Source of the DNA: Misgurnus anguillicaudatus
Lineage: Eukaryota > Chordata > Actinopteri > Cypriniformes > Cobitidae
DNA: 64,000 bases
Reading direction: 5' to 3'
Assembly: GCF_027580225.2 (NCBI RefSeq)
Contig: NC_073342.2
Coordinates: 19,968,501 to 20,032,500, forward strand
This document shows, piece after piece, positions 39,901-50,515 of the stretch. Each line of letters begins with the position of its first letter. Positions within the stretch are counted from its first letter, which is position 1. The position numbers were made by a program, and so were the translations under genes. The notes under the pieces are model-generated. The model made no database searches. It was not told where the DNA came from and was given only the letters and a program-made list of their open reading frames with translations.

Positions 39901-42900
39901 TGACACTGGAAGCCAGACACAATACATTTACAAATGGCCACGCCCACTTTTAAGTTAAAATTATATCTATATAAATATAACATTTTTGTTTAAAACTTGC
40001 ATCCCAGCAAGCAATTTTGCATTTAATACATCTAATAGCCATACAAACACGTCCAAATAAAATAAATAAATGAATGCAACGAAATATCATACATATGACA
40101 AATTATTTTATCAAAAACAACATGTAATCAAATTCAAATTTACTTTGGCTAGTTTAGAAGTTTACTGTATCGGGCCTATTGTTAACCTAGATGATGAAAT
40201 GGTGGCAATTGCTTGCTGGGATATATCTTGCTGGAATATGTATCAATATAAAGTGCACCTACCAGACATGTCTCCAAAAAACACTGGTGTGCCGGAAATG
40301 ACACTGATGCATGCACATAGCAGAAGCAAAGTTAAAGACATGTTTCACCTAAAAAAACCCACAAAAATATTATTTTCAATTATTAGCAACAATGCCTTTC
40401 CAATATTGTTTTTTCCCTTCATTTTATTTAAATTAACATACATTTTATAATATCCTAACATTTTGTTTTAGATGATTCATGCATCAGTTAAAAAGGTTTC
40501 AGCATCCTTCTTGCTACTTATGGCTAGCAAGTAATCTAACCTTTGGCACATGGTCAATGTCACAATTTAACATGCCTTTATACCATAGTGACCTAGAAAT
40601 ATCAGATTTTCTGTGTGTTCTTGAACTTTTGGACCTTATATTTTTGACCACTGTAATAACCCCAAATCATGATCCCACAAAATACCATTGACACAGTGCA
40701 CAAATTTTTACTAGTAAATTTCCTTCTCTCTCCAGGGCTTTTACACAGCCTGACTATGCTACTGTATGAGGGGTGGAAATTTGGAACAGACTGGAAACAT
40801 GGTGTCATTAATTCACTGTCTCATTGAAACATTCACACGTACACTCTTTCCCTCCTGTCTCTAAAGAAGAATAGCTCACTGTTTGTGCAGCAGGAAGTGT
40901 TTGGGCATGGTAAGTGGAATTTTAATCAATTTTGTGATATGTGCTTGGAAAAATACCATAACATTTCCTATATACAATATGTAGATTTTATTAAAGCAAA
41001 CGTTCAGTCTAAAAATGAGCACAGCACAGTGTATCTTTCACTACTTTGCCTAGATTTTCCTCTTTGGCTGTTAGTCAAGTTTTCTGAATCAAGCTGCTTT
41101 AAATGCATTGAGTGACTGTAGGGGACCTCCGTGCTGGCATGGTCCTGTAGAAGCTTTTTATCATACGCCCCTAATCTCAGGAAAGTCTTCTGAATCAAAA
41201 TGAACAAAGACAACACTTCCATAATGAGTTTAGTGTGCTTTTCTCTTTATGTGCTGTACAGATAGAGAAAAAGCATGCATTTTGTATACTGTAGTTTTCT
41301 ATTTATCTTTTTGCACACTCTGAACAGAAAGTATATTTTTACACTGCATGCTAAAGCACACAAATTTGTTCAGGGGTGAGAAGCGCCACATTCAACATCT
41401 GCTTGAAAGACAGAAATGTCAACTCAGAGGTCTGAGATGAGTAATGGAGAAAATCTTCCTTTATAAAATCAGACTGAATTCTAGTTCAAAAGAAGACATT
41501 TTATCCAGTGACTGTTGACAACTTAAAAATAAAAATGTATTATTGATTTGTATATTATTATTTATTAGTTATTGTTGCACACCTTTTTCCCATAATGAAT
41601 ACTTACAGCAGATTAAATGGAATGAAGGCTAGTAAAGATAGATTAAAGGTACAGTTCACCCAAAAATTAACTGTAATAATCTGTAATTTTTTGCTCACCT
41701 TCAAGTTTTTTTCTTATTTATTTATATCTTATGCTGCATTTACACCAACCGCGGTAGAGGCGTGAAGCACGAGTGATTTCAATGTTAAGTCAATGTGAAT
41801 ACGCCTTGATGCGTGTCTGGAGGTCCCGCCGCGCGGATGAGGCGTTTGGCGCGTTTGCCGCCTCATTCGGGCGTCTAGTTCACCCGGAAGCCGCGAATTG
41901 AGCGTTGTGTGCGAATTGAGCGTTGTGCGTGGTACGCGCGAATGGTGCTTTTTGTGCATTTTGCGGTTCATGCGAATTTGCGGCTTACGCCCGAGCTGAA
42001 ACATGTTAACTGCTTGCTGCTGTGGTGGCAGCCCCGCCCGGAGTCACTCATTCAACCAACACTTGATATTGTCCGTAAGCAGTCACCCGGAGCTATACGA
42101 CACAAGTTCTTATTACTATAGAGGAGACAGGAATAAAAATAAACCTTGCTTGGAAGAGTGTCAGTGAGGACATTGGGCAACCTGGTAAGTTGAAATACAC
42201 ATTTCACTTTTGAATCACGTGACGTTTATCGACCCGCGTTGTTTATTTTCCCCCTATAGTAAGGATACCAAATACAAACTGGTAACTCTCTCGATAAATG
42301 CACAATCAGTCATCTTGCAAACAGACAACCGCATAGCACTTGCCCCTCCCACAAGAAGCGTAGTTTGCTTCTGACGCGCGTCAAATGCTTGCTTTTTCCG
42401 CGCTTCTACTTCCCTCTACACGCGCGAATGCATTCAAACTGTTCAAGCGGCAAACTAGGCGCGGTAGACGCGATTTTGATGCCTGAAATGCGGTTGGTGT
42501 AAACGCAGCATTACACTGAAAAAAATGATTCATTCAATTTACTCAGTTTTTTTAAGGTAAGTGGTCGCAATCAATTTATTTAAGCCACATTTAAAAAAAA
42601 ATAGAATTACAAAACAAAAAACTTTTGTTTAAATGTATCTTATATAAATTTATTAAAAAAAAATTTAGTTTCAAACATTGCTCCAAATATCTTTTATACT
42701 TTAGATCTTTAATAATTTATACAGGCTTGGAACAACTTCACTGAAAAAAATTATTTGTTCAATTTACTCCGTTTTTTTAAGGTAAGTGGTTGCAATCAAT
42801 TTATTTAAGCTACATTTAATGTAGCTTAAATAAATTGATTGCAACCACTTACCTTAAAAAAATTAAGTAAATTGAATGAATAATTTTGAGCAAATGATAA

Positions 42901-43456
42901 CAGAACTTTCATTTTTGGGTGAACTGTTGCTGTAAGGTTAGTGTTACCAATACCAATTTGAGTTTCTTTTTGTATGCTGTCTGTCTTAAAGGAACAGTTT
43001 GCAAAATTTCTGCAAGATTTATCTGAATTTCTTCTATAAAACAATCTTAACCAATGACAAAAAGTTGGACTGGAGTCTTTAACCAAAAAGTGCTCTATAC
43101 AAATCGTTCCAATTTCCAGCTCTAGCTTGGCTCAAAAGCCAACTGTGTCAAATCACCGTCCCGCCCTGGACACACACACTCTGTAAAATGTCCAGTCATA
43201 TGTTGCTTTCAAACGCTGTTTAAAAAATGCGACTTCAGGTATACAGTTATATTCTGGTCCTGTCGAGCAGGGGTGGAGAGAAACCGTCCACAGTATAACC
43301 ATTCAGCCGGTGTGGTATGATCTCTACCCATCAGAAACAGAGTTCTGTTCATACTGTGGTCTGTGCTCGTGGACTCAGGCCCGCATTAAAGCTAATGTAA
43401 ACACTGCAGAGACCCTTACTCACTAAAGCCCAGAGAGGCCAGAACACTGTCCACAT
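30920..43456 (-). CDS. acan: Aggrecan-type lectican lacking G2 (acan-like)
   Basis: Large chondroitin sulfate proteoglycan of the hyaluronan matrix. Exons in transcript order: 43456-43420 (signal peptide, candidate), 37838-37455 (Ig-[18 protein letters not shown]), 37369-37195 and 36984-36857 (Link 1), 36774-36481 (Link 2; [14 protein letters not shown]), 36390-36085 and 35890-35798 (Ser/Thr/Glu-rich linkers), 35700-33802 (glycosaminoglycan exon, many Ser-Gly), 33608-33450, 33366-33284 and 32999-32855 (C-type lectin; WIGLND, NQPDNY, WND), 32673-32494 (Sushi), 31005-30920 (basic tail, stop). All junction phases agree; the total is 3969 nt, 1322 residues plus stop. Link exon sizes 175/128/294 and lectin exons 159/83/145 match what I recall for mammalian aggrecan. 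Human aggrecan has an interglobular region and G2 (two more Links) after Link 2; here the linker exon follows after only 90 nt of intron, so G2 is absent. No EGF exon fits the 193-nt intron before the lectin exons. The hapln3 and mfge8 neighbours argue for acan rather than neurocan or brevican. Confidence 0.88.
31163..32049. mobile_element. Foldback TTAA element, family A copy 4, in last acan intron
   Basis: The left end is worn (TTGACTTTTTTGAAAATATG); the right end CAAAAAAAGTGGAGTGTCCC abuts TTAA at 32050-32053. Interrupted by the separate TTAA element at 31680-31994. Confidence 0.7.
31680..31994. mobile_element. TTAA MITE (AGCAACACTAAAGAG ends), nested
   Basis: Left end AGCAACACTAAAGAGTTTTT, right end its mirror AAAACTCTTTGGTGTTGCT; TTAA at 31676-31679 and 31995-31998. 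The host family A element has a TTAACTCTAG motif at exactly this point in its other copies, so the insertion used that TTAA. Confidence 0.8.
32054..32439. mobile_element. TTAA MITE (AGGTGCAGTGTGTA family), copy 1
   Basis: Left AAGGTGTTGTGTGTAGATTT and right AAATTCACACAATGCACCTT are mirror ends. The left TTAA (32050-32053) is shared with the neighbouring family A element; the right TTAA has mutated to TTAC. A fuller copy is at 53752-54393. Confidence 0.65.
33802..35700 (-). repeat. Coding minisatellites in the acan glycosaminoglycan exon
   Basis: Two tandem arrays in frame. Proximal array (about 35090-35660): 51-bp unit encoding [17 protein letters not shown], seven good copies plus about three diverged ones ([17 protein letters not shown]). 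Distal array (about 34390-34790): 48-bp unit encoding [16 protein letters not shown], eight copies. Nearly every unit supplies Ser-Gly pairs with nearby acidic residues, the usual xylosylation context for chondroitin sulfate. One distal unit carries an odd cysteine (SEISCSG). Confidence 0.9.
38182..39774. mobile_element. TIR transposon (GGGTGTTTTCAC ends) in acan intron 1
   Basis: Left end GGGTGTTTTCACATCTGG, right end CAGGTGTGAAAGCATCC. Long internal inverted repeats (for example TTCTCGGTTGGTCAGAATCA near 38340 and its mirror TGATTCTGACCAATCGAGAA near 39400). Motifs GGTGCGGTTCGTTTGGGCAG and AACTCTGGTRCGATTGAAC recur. A 13-bp direct repeat AAGTCATGCTTTA flanks the whole (38169-38181, 39775-39787). 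A second copy of the same end at about 38815 suggests a related element inside it. Confidence 0.75.
39788..41643. other. acan intron 1, nothing recognised
   Basis: AT-rich DNA without exon or repeat I can name; the ORF at 40070-40450 shows no domain and poor codon character. Confidence 0.4.
41731..42511. mobile_element. TIR element (ATGCTGCATTTACACCAACC ends)
   Basis: Ends ATGCTGCATTTACACCAACC and GGTTGGTGTAAACGCAGCAT are inverted. The subterminal parts are GC-rich (CGCGGTAGAGGCGTG / GCGGTAGACGCGATT). No coding capacity. Confidence 0.7.
42514..42885. repeat. Inverted repeat (TTAAGGTAAGTGG / CCACTTACCTTAA)
   Basis: Two direct copies of TTTAAGGTAAGTGGTYGCAA at about 42550 and 42777, and an inverted copy at about 42838-42858; probably a small MITE plus a partial duplicate. 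Confidence 0.55.
43420..43456 (-). CDS. Candidate signal-peptide exon of the acan-like gene
   Basis: Minus-strand ATG with G at -3, immediately preceded by an in-frame stop, encodes [12 protein letters not shown] and stops after one further base at an excellent donor A|GTAAGG. That phase is exactly what the Ig exon acceptor at 37838 needs, and adding it makes the whole coding sequence an exact multiple of three. An acceptor-like TTACATTAG lies upstream. The signal would be short (12-13 residues before NQDST), so a different exon remains possible. Confidence 0.4.
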
Positions 43457-44173
43457 TCACACACAAGGTGTGACAGGTAAGCAGGTCTAATGTAATAAGG
43501 TATGTCATAGCATTCATACATTGCTGATACATTGAACACATACTGTATAACAAAGTTGGTAGTCACTGTAATCGCTTTGCGTAAAAGTGCTTGCTAAATG
43601 CATAAGTGTAAATGTAAGGTGTAGATATAGAGTTTCATTATAATGTGTACTTTGTTATACCTAGAATGCAACTTGCTTAATATTAACATTTAAATCTTAC
43701 AAGATGAAAAATCAGTGGATAAATAGATAAAAGCCCATGATGGACTGGAATTGCACAGGGCCTTTTATACAAAATAACAAAGTCTTTATAAAAGCAAGCA
43801 TTGCATATATACATATAGAAATTTATAATGAAAATAATTATTAATATTAAAATAAACTTGTGGAGCAACACTTTCATTACAGCACTCATAAATTACAGTA
43901 CAAATCAATAAATATATATTATATATATTAAGTAAGGAATAATTGACGACGCGCCATTGAATTATAAGAAAATAATGCACACCCAAGGTGGTTATGCCAC
44001 GGTGTCAATCATTCTGCTTATACCATGGTTACCACAAACATTGCTCTGGTGCCTATTTTTAAGACATTTGAAAAGTTAGATGTGCGGTTATCAAAAAATA
44101 TTGCATACCTATGGATCATTTCTCAACCAATCAGAATACAGCATTCAACAGACCCGTGGTATAAATTAAATTA

Positions 44174-44177
<4 letters not shown>

Positions 44178-44234
<57 letters not shown>
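44178..44234. repeat. (AT)n microsatellite
   Basis: About 28 AT units. Confidence 0.95.
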
Positions 44235-44239
<5 letters not shown>

Positions 44240-44380
44240 TTAAATCATGAATAATGTAAAAAAAAAAACATTAGGTTATTACGGCAAAGATTTTTTTCCA
44301 AAAATCATTTCCTTAAAATAATGCATACAGTATAACTAATAATGAGTGTAACTAAATAATGCAAACTATTTCAAACTTAC

Positions 44381-44530
44381 CTATGTTGAAATATCCCTTC
44401 TTGCTCGTTGTAGTTGATTTACCAATGTCCTTGTGATTTGAGTTAATTTGTCATTTGGGAAATTTTCAAATTCAGTTGTGTTTTTGGACTGCTTGCCTTC
44501 CCTGTGGGAGTCAGGAGCAGAAAGGGACCT
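44381..44530 (-). promoter_or_regulatory. Candidate untranslated exon 1 of acan-like gene
   Basis: On the minus strand a perfect donor ATAG|GTAAGT lies at 44381/44380, preceded by less AT-rich sequence (GGGATATTTC, GAACGGGAAGG-like). Position upstream of the candidate signal exon fits a non-coding first exon as in mammalian ACAN; the 5' limit is a guess. Confidence 0.25.
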
Positions 44531-45160
44531 TATTCAAATCGAACACAAGTTTAGCTAAGTAAGTGAGAGAGAGAGACACAGAGGGCGAGAGAGAAGGAGT
44601 TGGCATCTTTTGAGGGCCCCTGAGTGGCACTGAGTTTTCAAATCCAAACTTTACCCATAATCCAACATTCAGTCCAGTATTTCAATAGCATTACTTTTTT
44701 GCTTTAGAGGCATTGTTTTTTTGTTTTTTTTTGATCCAGTAGAAATGTAGTTTGTTATTATTTGTAATATACAGTATGTTTGTTTTGGGCATTTGCTAAA
44801 ACAGTGATCAGAAAAGTTCTGCAAGTTTATATGAAACAGATTATTTTGGAGAACTGTACAAGTAGCTGGTTTAATATCAGGCAGTAAATCATAACTTTAG
44901 TATCTACGCTTGCAAGAATCTCTCAACCAAATATCAGTCTGCTTCTGATGGGATTGGAATTTCACACTTTAGTCTTTGAAAATGTGGTTCACAAAAAAAA
45001 GGTATATCAGCAATTATGTGTCCTATACATTTTACCTAAAAATTTTAAAGTCCAACCTTTGCTTTCTCATATGTAAGTATCTGGATAAAAGTGTCTGCTA
45101 AATTAATAAATGTAATGTACATGTAAAATTTTGATAAAGCAATAAAGGTCCATGGACACA
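44531..45160. other. Intergenic, no gene supported
   Basis: Contains a GAGAGA tract (44570-44600) and, near 45066-45125, a SINE tail (AAAAGTGTCTGCTAAATTAA). No exons seen. Upstream regulatory DNA of the acan-like gene would lie here. Confidence 0.4.
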
Positions 45161-45164
45161 ATGG

Positions 45165-45605
45165 ACACTGTCAGAAAAAGGTACAAAAGCTGTCACTGGG
45201 ACGGTCTCTTTAAAGCAACCCTATGTAGTTTTTTTTACCTTTAAATAATGTCTCTAAAATTATTTCAGTTATAGAACAACTTTTAACTGGACAAATTGTA
45301 CTGTTGCTGCAACCTGAGCAGCCTCCTAGCTGCTACAAGCACACTCTGAAAGTGGCGGTGGAGGGTAGGAAACACAGCCCCGCCCCGCCCCTCCCCCAGA
45401 CTGCAGAAGAGTGTCTGATACCTGGCACTGTTGTTTTTTCAACCACATGGGGAGCTGTAAGTCATTTTTACATGGAAACTACATAGTGTTGCTTTAAAAG
45501 GGAATTATATGTACCATTTAGGTGCAGATATGTGTCCTTATAATTCCTGAAAAAGGCTCGAAAATGCCTAAAAAGGACACAAATTGTACACTGTAAAAAA
45601 TTGCT
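45165..45605. mobile_element. TIR element carrying a nested TTAA MITE
   Basis: Left end CACTGTCAGAAAAAGGTACA with CTGTCACTGGGACGGT; right end ACAAATTGTACACTGTAAAAAA. Split by the insertion at 45214-45493. Confidence 0.55.
45214..45493. mobile_element. TTAA MITE (AGCAACCCTATGTAG ends), nested
   Basis: AGCAACCCTATGTAGTTTTT and AACTACATAGTGTTGCT are mirror ends; TTAA at 45210-45213 and 45494-45497. End sequence is related to the 31680 element. Confidence 0.75.
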
Positions 45606-45797
45606 GTAATTATGCAGCTGGTTGCCAGTACCTTACTGTAGAAGATAAAAACTGAAAATGTTTCATGTTCATTTAACTTTGAACAAACTGTTGCCAGTAA
45701 ATAACATTAATGTAAAATCTACAGTAGTTACTGGCAGCTAGTTGCTAGTAATATCCAGTAATACTGCAATTTCTACAGAATTTTTTTACAGTGTACC
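45592..45797. mobile_element. Short TIR MITE (ACACTGTAAAAAA ends)
   Basis: TACACTGTAAAAAATTGCTG and (mirror) TTTTTTTACAGTGTA; internal TTGCCAGTA / TACTGGCA inverted blocks. A partial relative is at 48067-48180. Confidence 0.75.
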
Positions 45798-46730
45798 TGC
45801 TGATTGTATCTTAAAATGATTTACTTCATTCGAATCACAAGAATTTCAGCTTTCCAAAGATATGTGACATGTTTAGCTTTTTGTCTTTTGTTTTGGCTAG
45901 TGCACCTATTAAAGTGGATTTGGATCAATTCAGTACATCGGTGAGACGAATAGCATAACCCAGATATGGTCAGGAAATGCAAAAACAATATGGTTTTGAC
46001 CTTATGACCCCAATTTGTTCTGGTTAAAGAATGTGTTTTGCACAGGAAGTGAGATAAGACCTACCTAAATACATACATACATCAGCCAATTCGACATTTA
46101 ACGGAGATTAAGCAGAAATTGTGTAAAATGGCTTAGACATGCTTGAATTTCGGTTAGCATGCTCTCTGCATGTTCTCACAGAAGAGTATTCTTCTACAAT
46201 GTCCAAGGCCACAGATGTCGATACGCTACATTAAACGCGTTAACATTATATGTGGGGTATTTACTTCGCCTGTATAGAAAACTCTGCAATTAATGTGCCT
46301 CGTGTGCTATAAACCATGGAAACTAATTTGCTTGGAGTCGAACACAAATATGTATTGTGTCTTGTGGCACAAGCCCTGCTTGTTGAATCTATACTAGCAC
46401 GTTGTTGCTGCATGTACATTACGAAATCTAACAACTCTCTCAAGTGACCATTTAGGTTTACCGATGTTCAGACCTTAAAAAAATATTGGGTTTTTATGAG
46501 GTCAGTGAATTGCAGGTTTTGTCTCGGCGTGATGGTGATATACGCTGACCCCATAACATTCTTGGTTTATCACTGTTGTGGTTTAGTGCAAGAGTTGATT
46601 CGGGCCAACATTTTACAGTGCCCTGGAGTCCATTAAGAGCAATGAACAGGTAAATTAATGACATCATCTAAATTGCATAATGCATAGTATTTGTGTTGCA
46701 CAGATTGTTTTAAAGCTTCAGAAACCTTAA

Positions 46731-47134
46731 AGGGACAGTAAGTAGGGTTTTAAGTGTTTTATTAATCAAAATCAATGTCTTTATTCATAAATATGCCCTT
46801 GTTGGTGTCAAATGACCTCTGCCAGTGATCTGACTTTTCTTTGTAAGCTTAGAGTTTCTTCTTTTTACACACATTGAACGGGTAAGTCCAAGGAGGCTTT
46901 CATGTCGTTCCGCCATACTGATAAACTATAATAGCAGAGAGGGACAAAAAGCACAAGCCTACCAACGCGTTTCCACAACGCTTTTTCATTCAGAACACGT
47001 GAACTAGCGATTACATAGCGGCTACCGTAGTTGCAACACGCATTTGAAAAAGTGAGGCGCTAGAGAGCACTATTCGTCTGAATGCAAAATACAATTTCAC
47101 CACTAGATGGGGGTAAATCCTACTTATTGTCCCT
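46731..47134. mobile_element. TTAA MITE (AGGGACAGTAAGTAGG ends)
   Basis: AGGGACAGTAAGTAGGGTTT / AAATCCTACTTATTGTCCCT; TTAA at 46727-46730 and 47135-47138. Confidence 0.8.
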
Positions 47135-47236
47135 TTAATGCGTTTTTTAAGAAAATGATGAATATAAGGTGTGTACTTAATGTACATTGCAAAAAAATGA
47201 TTTTGCATACATTTTTTTATTAATTAATATTTTTAT

Positions 47237-47923
47237 AGTGCTGGGCAAAGATTGATCGCGATTAATCGCATACAAAATAAAAGTGATTTTGTGCATAATA
47301 TATTTGTGAGTACTGTGTGTAATTATTATGTATATTTAACCACAAACACACATTCATTTTATATATATATATATATAGACGGTTTCATCGGACGCACGTG
47401 ATACACGTCTGGATACAAACTTTACTTCCGGTTTCGTTTTTTTATTTTTTTTATTTTTTATTTTACCTTTATTTAACCAGGTGAATCGGTTGAGAACAAG
47501 TTCTCATTTGCAACCGCGACCTGGCCAAGACAGGCACAGAGTACAAGGCGACATAAAACTACACATGACATACCGACATTCAAGAACAAAATCATATAAA
47601 ACATACAGATACAGATTTTTAATGGTCTGACTAGTTGCTAAACTGATCTCTTGAACAAATGCCTTGTCGAAAATGACAAATGTTTTGGTTTCCTAATCTA
47701 TGTGTTGTTTTTTGCTTGTTATATAAATAAACTACGTTTAAAATACTTTGTGGTTATTTATTATTAGCGGAGTTTACCGGAAGTTACGTGCGGACTGCGA
47801 CAGCCGCTTTTTATGTTGTTACTGCTGAAACCGTCTATATATACATAATAATTACACACAGCACACACTCATATTTTATGCCCAAAAAACACTTTCATTT
47901 TGTATGCGATTAATCACGTTTTT
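47237..47923. mobile_element. 17065-family TIR element, interrupted copy
   Basis: Left end AGTGCTGGGCAAAGATTGAT as in the 17065 copy; the right part reads TTTGTATGCGATTAATCACG before homology stops short of the terminal repeat. Its TATATA core holds the insertion at 47378-47835. Confidence 0.65.
47378..47835. mobile_element. TIR element (GACGGTTTCA ends), nested
   Basis: Ends GACGGTTTCA and TGAAACCGTC with TATATATA on both sides (47370-47377, 47836-47843). The interior includes the segment TTTACCTTTATTTAACCAGG found in many fish repeats. Confidence 0.7.
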
Positions 47924-48066
47924 TTATTTTAATGTAGGTCTTCAATTATTATTTCTAATTTTGTGATGAGTTGTTCAACAAAAATGTAATGTAATATGAC
48001 TTATTGAATACATCAAATACAGACCATGTACTGTAGATGTACTGACTTACAATAAGCTACAATAAA

Positions 48067-48380
48067 TGCACTGTAAAAAAATTGCTGTAATTTATGCCGC
48101 TGGTTGCCAGTAACTTACTGTAGATTTAAATTTATGTTATTTACTGGCAACAGTTTGTTCAAAATTAAAATGAACATTAAACATTAACAAGTCTTTGTCT
48201 TTACAGAATAAAACTATAAAATAATAGCATCATGCAAAGCATTCTGGGAACCAGAATCAACCTTTTTCTGTTTTTTCATTCAGATTTTTTTCCCAGAATG
48301 CTTTGCAAGTGGCTGTTGTGTTAGTTTTATTCTGTAAAGATTGTGTGGAGACAATTACTGTGACACAGTCTATAATTTCT
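48067..48380. mobile_element. Degenerate TIR element(s) with CTTTGCAA palindrome
   Basis: Left end GCACTGTAAAAAAATTGCTG as at 45592. The distal part has an inverted pair around GCAAAGCATTCTGGGA (48235) and TCCCAGAATGCTTTGC (48290). Confidence 0.5.
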
Positions 48381-48579
48381 CTAAAATGAAAATAAGAAAC
48401 ACATTCATAAGAGTGATCACGCTGCATGTTTTGGGGCATCAGAACTGACCAAACATGTTTTTTTTTGTTTTTTTTTTGAGGTGACAAATTTCAAGCTAGT
48501 CAAGGACTGCTGATGCTGCAGTTTTGACAAGAAGGTGAATAAATAGTGGAAAAAACTATTTTTGTACAGTACACGGTCT

Positions 48580-48735
48580 GTATATAAAAAAGCCCTTATA
48601 TGTACATTTGGTACCAATATGTAACTTTGAGGTACTAATATGCAATCTTTGGTACCAATTTACCCCTGAGGTACTATTTTGAATGTATACTTTTCGAGAG
48701 GGTACTGTCCAAGTGACAGACCTTTATTTTTGAAA
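48580..48735. mobile_element. GGTACC-rich TIR fragment
   Basis: Repeated GGTACCAATWT and GAGGTACTA words, ending GGGTACTGTCCAAGTGACAG; similar to the pieces near 26725 and 45165. Confidence 0.45.
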
Positions 48736-49671
48736 ATGTTAGTGTTAGTTTTCAAGAGCACTAACAGTCTCCTTACCAACCAGAAAACTGTTGTTGAACT
48801 GTGTTTCCCTAATGATGACTAAGTCTCTGGTCAATGAGGAATGCTAGCGCTAGTGTTTTGAATATCTTTACATTTAGTCTTTGGCAAACAATGAATGGAA
48901 AGTGATTCATTGTGCAAATATGCTAGATGTCTGCTTCATGTCTTAATATGGACATCCAGGAATTGGTAGGCATCAGTGTACTAACATGTACTAAAAAAAA
49001 TTATGACCATATATGACCCTGTCTTTGAAATCCAGGCTGTCTCATAATAGAATTATGAGATTAGGAGCATTAAACGCTGATTGCAATCTTTCAAGGTTAT
49101 GTTTTTTTACAGAATGTTCTTTACACTATGATTTTAAGGAGACAACCGTTAATGACTTTAGATGGAAACTACAATAAACAGTGAAAGATTTGGTCAATAC
49201 CTCTGGTTTGGGTTTAAACACAACGATTCATTCTTTTCGTATATTTTTTGTAGCTGCAAATCTGAAGACTGAATGACAAGCTGTAGTGATTCAAACACAT
49301 CTAACCGTCCTCTCTGACCCCATGCGCAGGTCTCAAACCCAAAACCGTTCTCATCATCACGTATACTTCACTGAACTCGCTGAACAAGCTCGCTTTAACT
49401 CTATTCCCATCTCTCCTACTCAACAGGGTATTGACACAGCTTTTCGGCGTCCGTTGAGGGGGAAAAGCAGCCTTTTTACTGGGTTCATTTCATTTAGATG
49501 AATGGAGGCATTATGGAGATGTCACAGCCACGGACCCCTGCTGCTGAATATGAACATGCAGTGGGTAACTGTCAGGGTATAGGGAAGTTATTTTTTAAAC
49601 GTATATTAATATAAGTTATTTCCAATTACATTTGTGCACTCTCAGAAAAAGGTACTATTATTTAAAAAAAA
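48736..49671. other. Intergenic, nothing recognised
   Basis: Unique-looking sequence with no supported exon. Confidence 0.4.
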
Positions 49672-49818
49672 GGATTCTGTAGTTTAATTGGTGGTGCATT
49701 GCATTAGCAGCGCAAAGGTCAAGGGTTCGATTCCCAGGGAACACACATACTGAGAGTGTGAATGCACTTAAATCACTGTACAAAAGTGTCTGCCAAATGC
49801 ATAAATGTAAATGAATGG
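49672..49818 (+). mobile_element. tRNA-derived SINE
   Basis: Contains an A-box-like TAGTTTAATTGGTGG and a clear B box GGGTTCGATTCCCAGGGAA (polymerase III internal promoter), followed by the family tail GTCTGCCAAATGCATAAATG. The best-preserved of the SINE copies here. Confidence 0.8.
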
Positions 49819-50349
49819 ACTGAATTTAAATCATTATTCTAAATCATTTAAAAAGTAACAATTGGGTTTGCAATGGCATGAGGCTGAATAAATAATGAAT
49901 GTTAGACTAAACTTTACATTTAGTGGAATCTTTTTTTCTGTTGTAAAATGGTTCATTTTAGGCAATAAATTTAATATTATATGTCTCAATCATAAACACT
50001 TTATTGTTATTTGTTTTCAAATACATCATCTCGCTTTTTCATAGGCCTCACCGTGGGCAGCATTACATAATCACATTCAGGATCTGTGTTTGAGTTTGTA
50101 TATTTTTTTCCCCTTTTAATCTCAACACTGAAATACTTATGCTGCAGTACAGAACAACCTCTCATGTTCACCTTAAATGAAAATATTACCTTAAAGGAAA
50201 AACAAATTACTCATAACAAAAACCTCTTAACACACCTAATGTATTACTTTGGTCTGTATGGTTTTTAAACAGATCTAAAAACCAGCAAAGGTCATTTGTA
50301 ACCTAAAAGAAATCTTTTTATAGTAAAATTGGGGTGATTTTTGCATTAC

Positions 50350-50480
50350 ATTTTATTCAAAGACACTTACAGTATATTACAAGCTATTAATTTTATCAGT
50401 ACTGTGTTTGTTCCCTGAAGCTCAAACCTATGATATTTTGCGCTGCTAACGCAATGCTCTACCAACTGAGCTACCAAACA
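50350..50480 (-). mobile_element. tRNA-derived SINE (minus strand)
   Basis: Plus strand reads GTTCCCTGAAGCTCAAACC and GCTAACGCAATGCTCTACCA, the mirror image of tRNA-like anticodon-arm and A-box parts. Tail truncated. Confidence 0.65.
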
Positions 50481-50515
50481 CATGTCTTTTGTACTCTTAT
50501 ATACTGTTCTTTAAA

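Larger units (their letters stand above)
41644..42935. mobile_element. 12549-family TIR element split by two insertions
   Basis: The left arm (TTAAAGGTACAGTTCACCCA at 41644) and right arm (TTTCATTTTTGGGTGAACTG, about 42905-42930) belong to the family seen whole at 12549. Between them lie an element at 41731-42511 and an inverted repeat at 42514-42885. Confidence 0.6.

Noticed and set aside
49672..49818. tRNA gene
   Set aside because: A and B boxes are present but the cloverleaf cannot be completed and the family tail and several relatives show it is a SINE.
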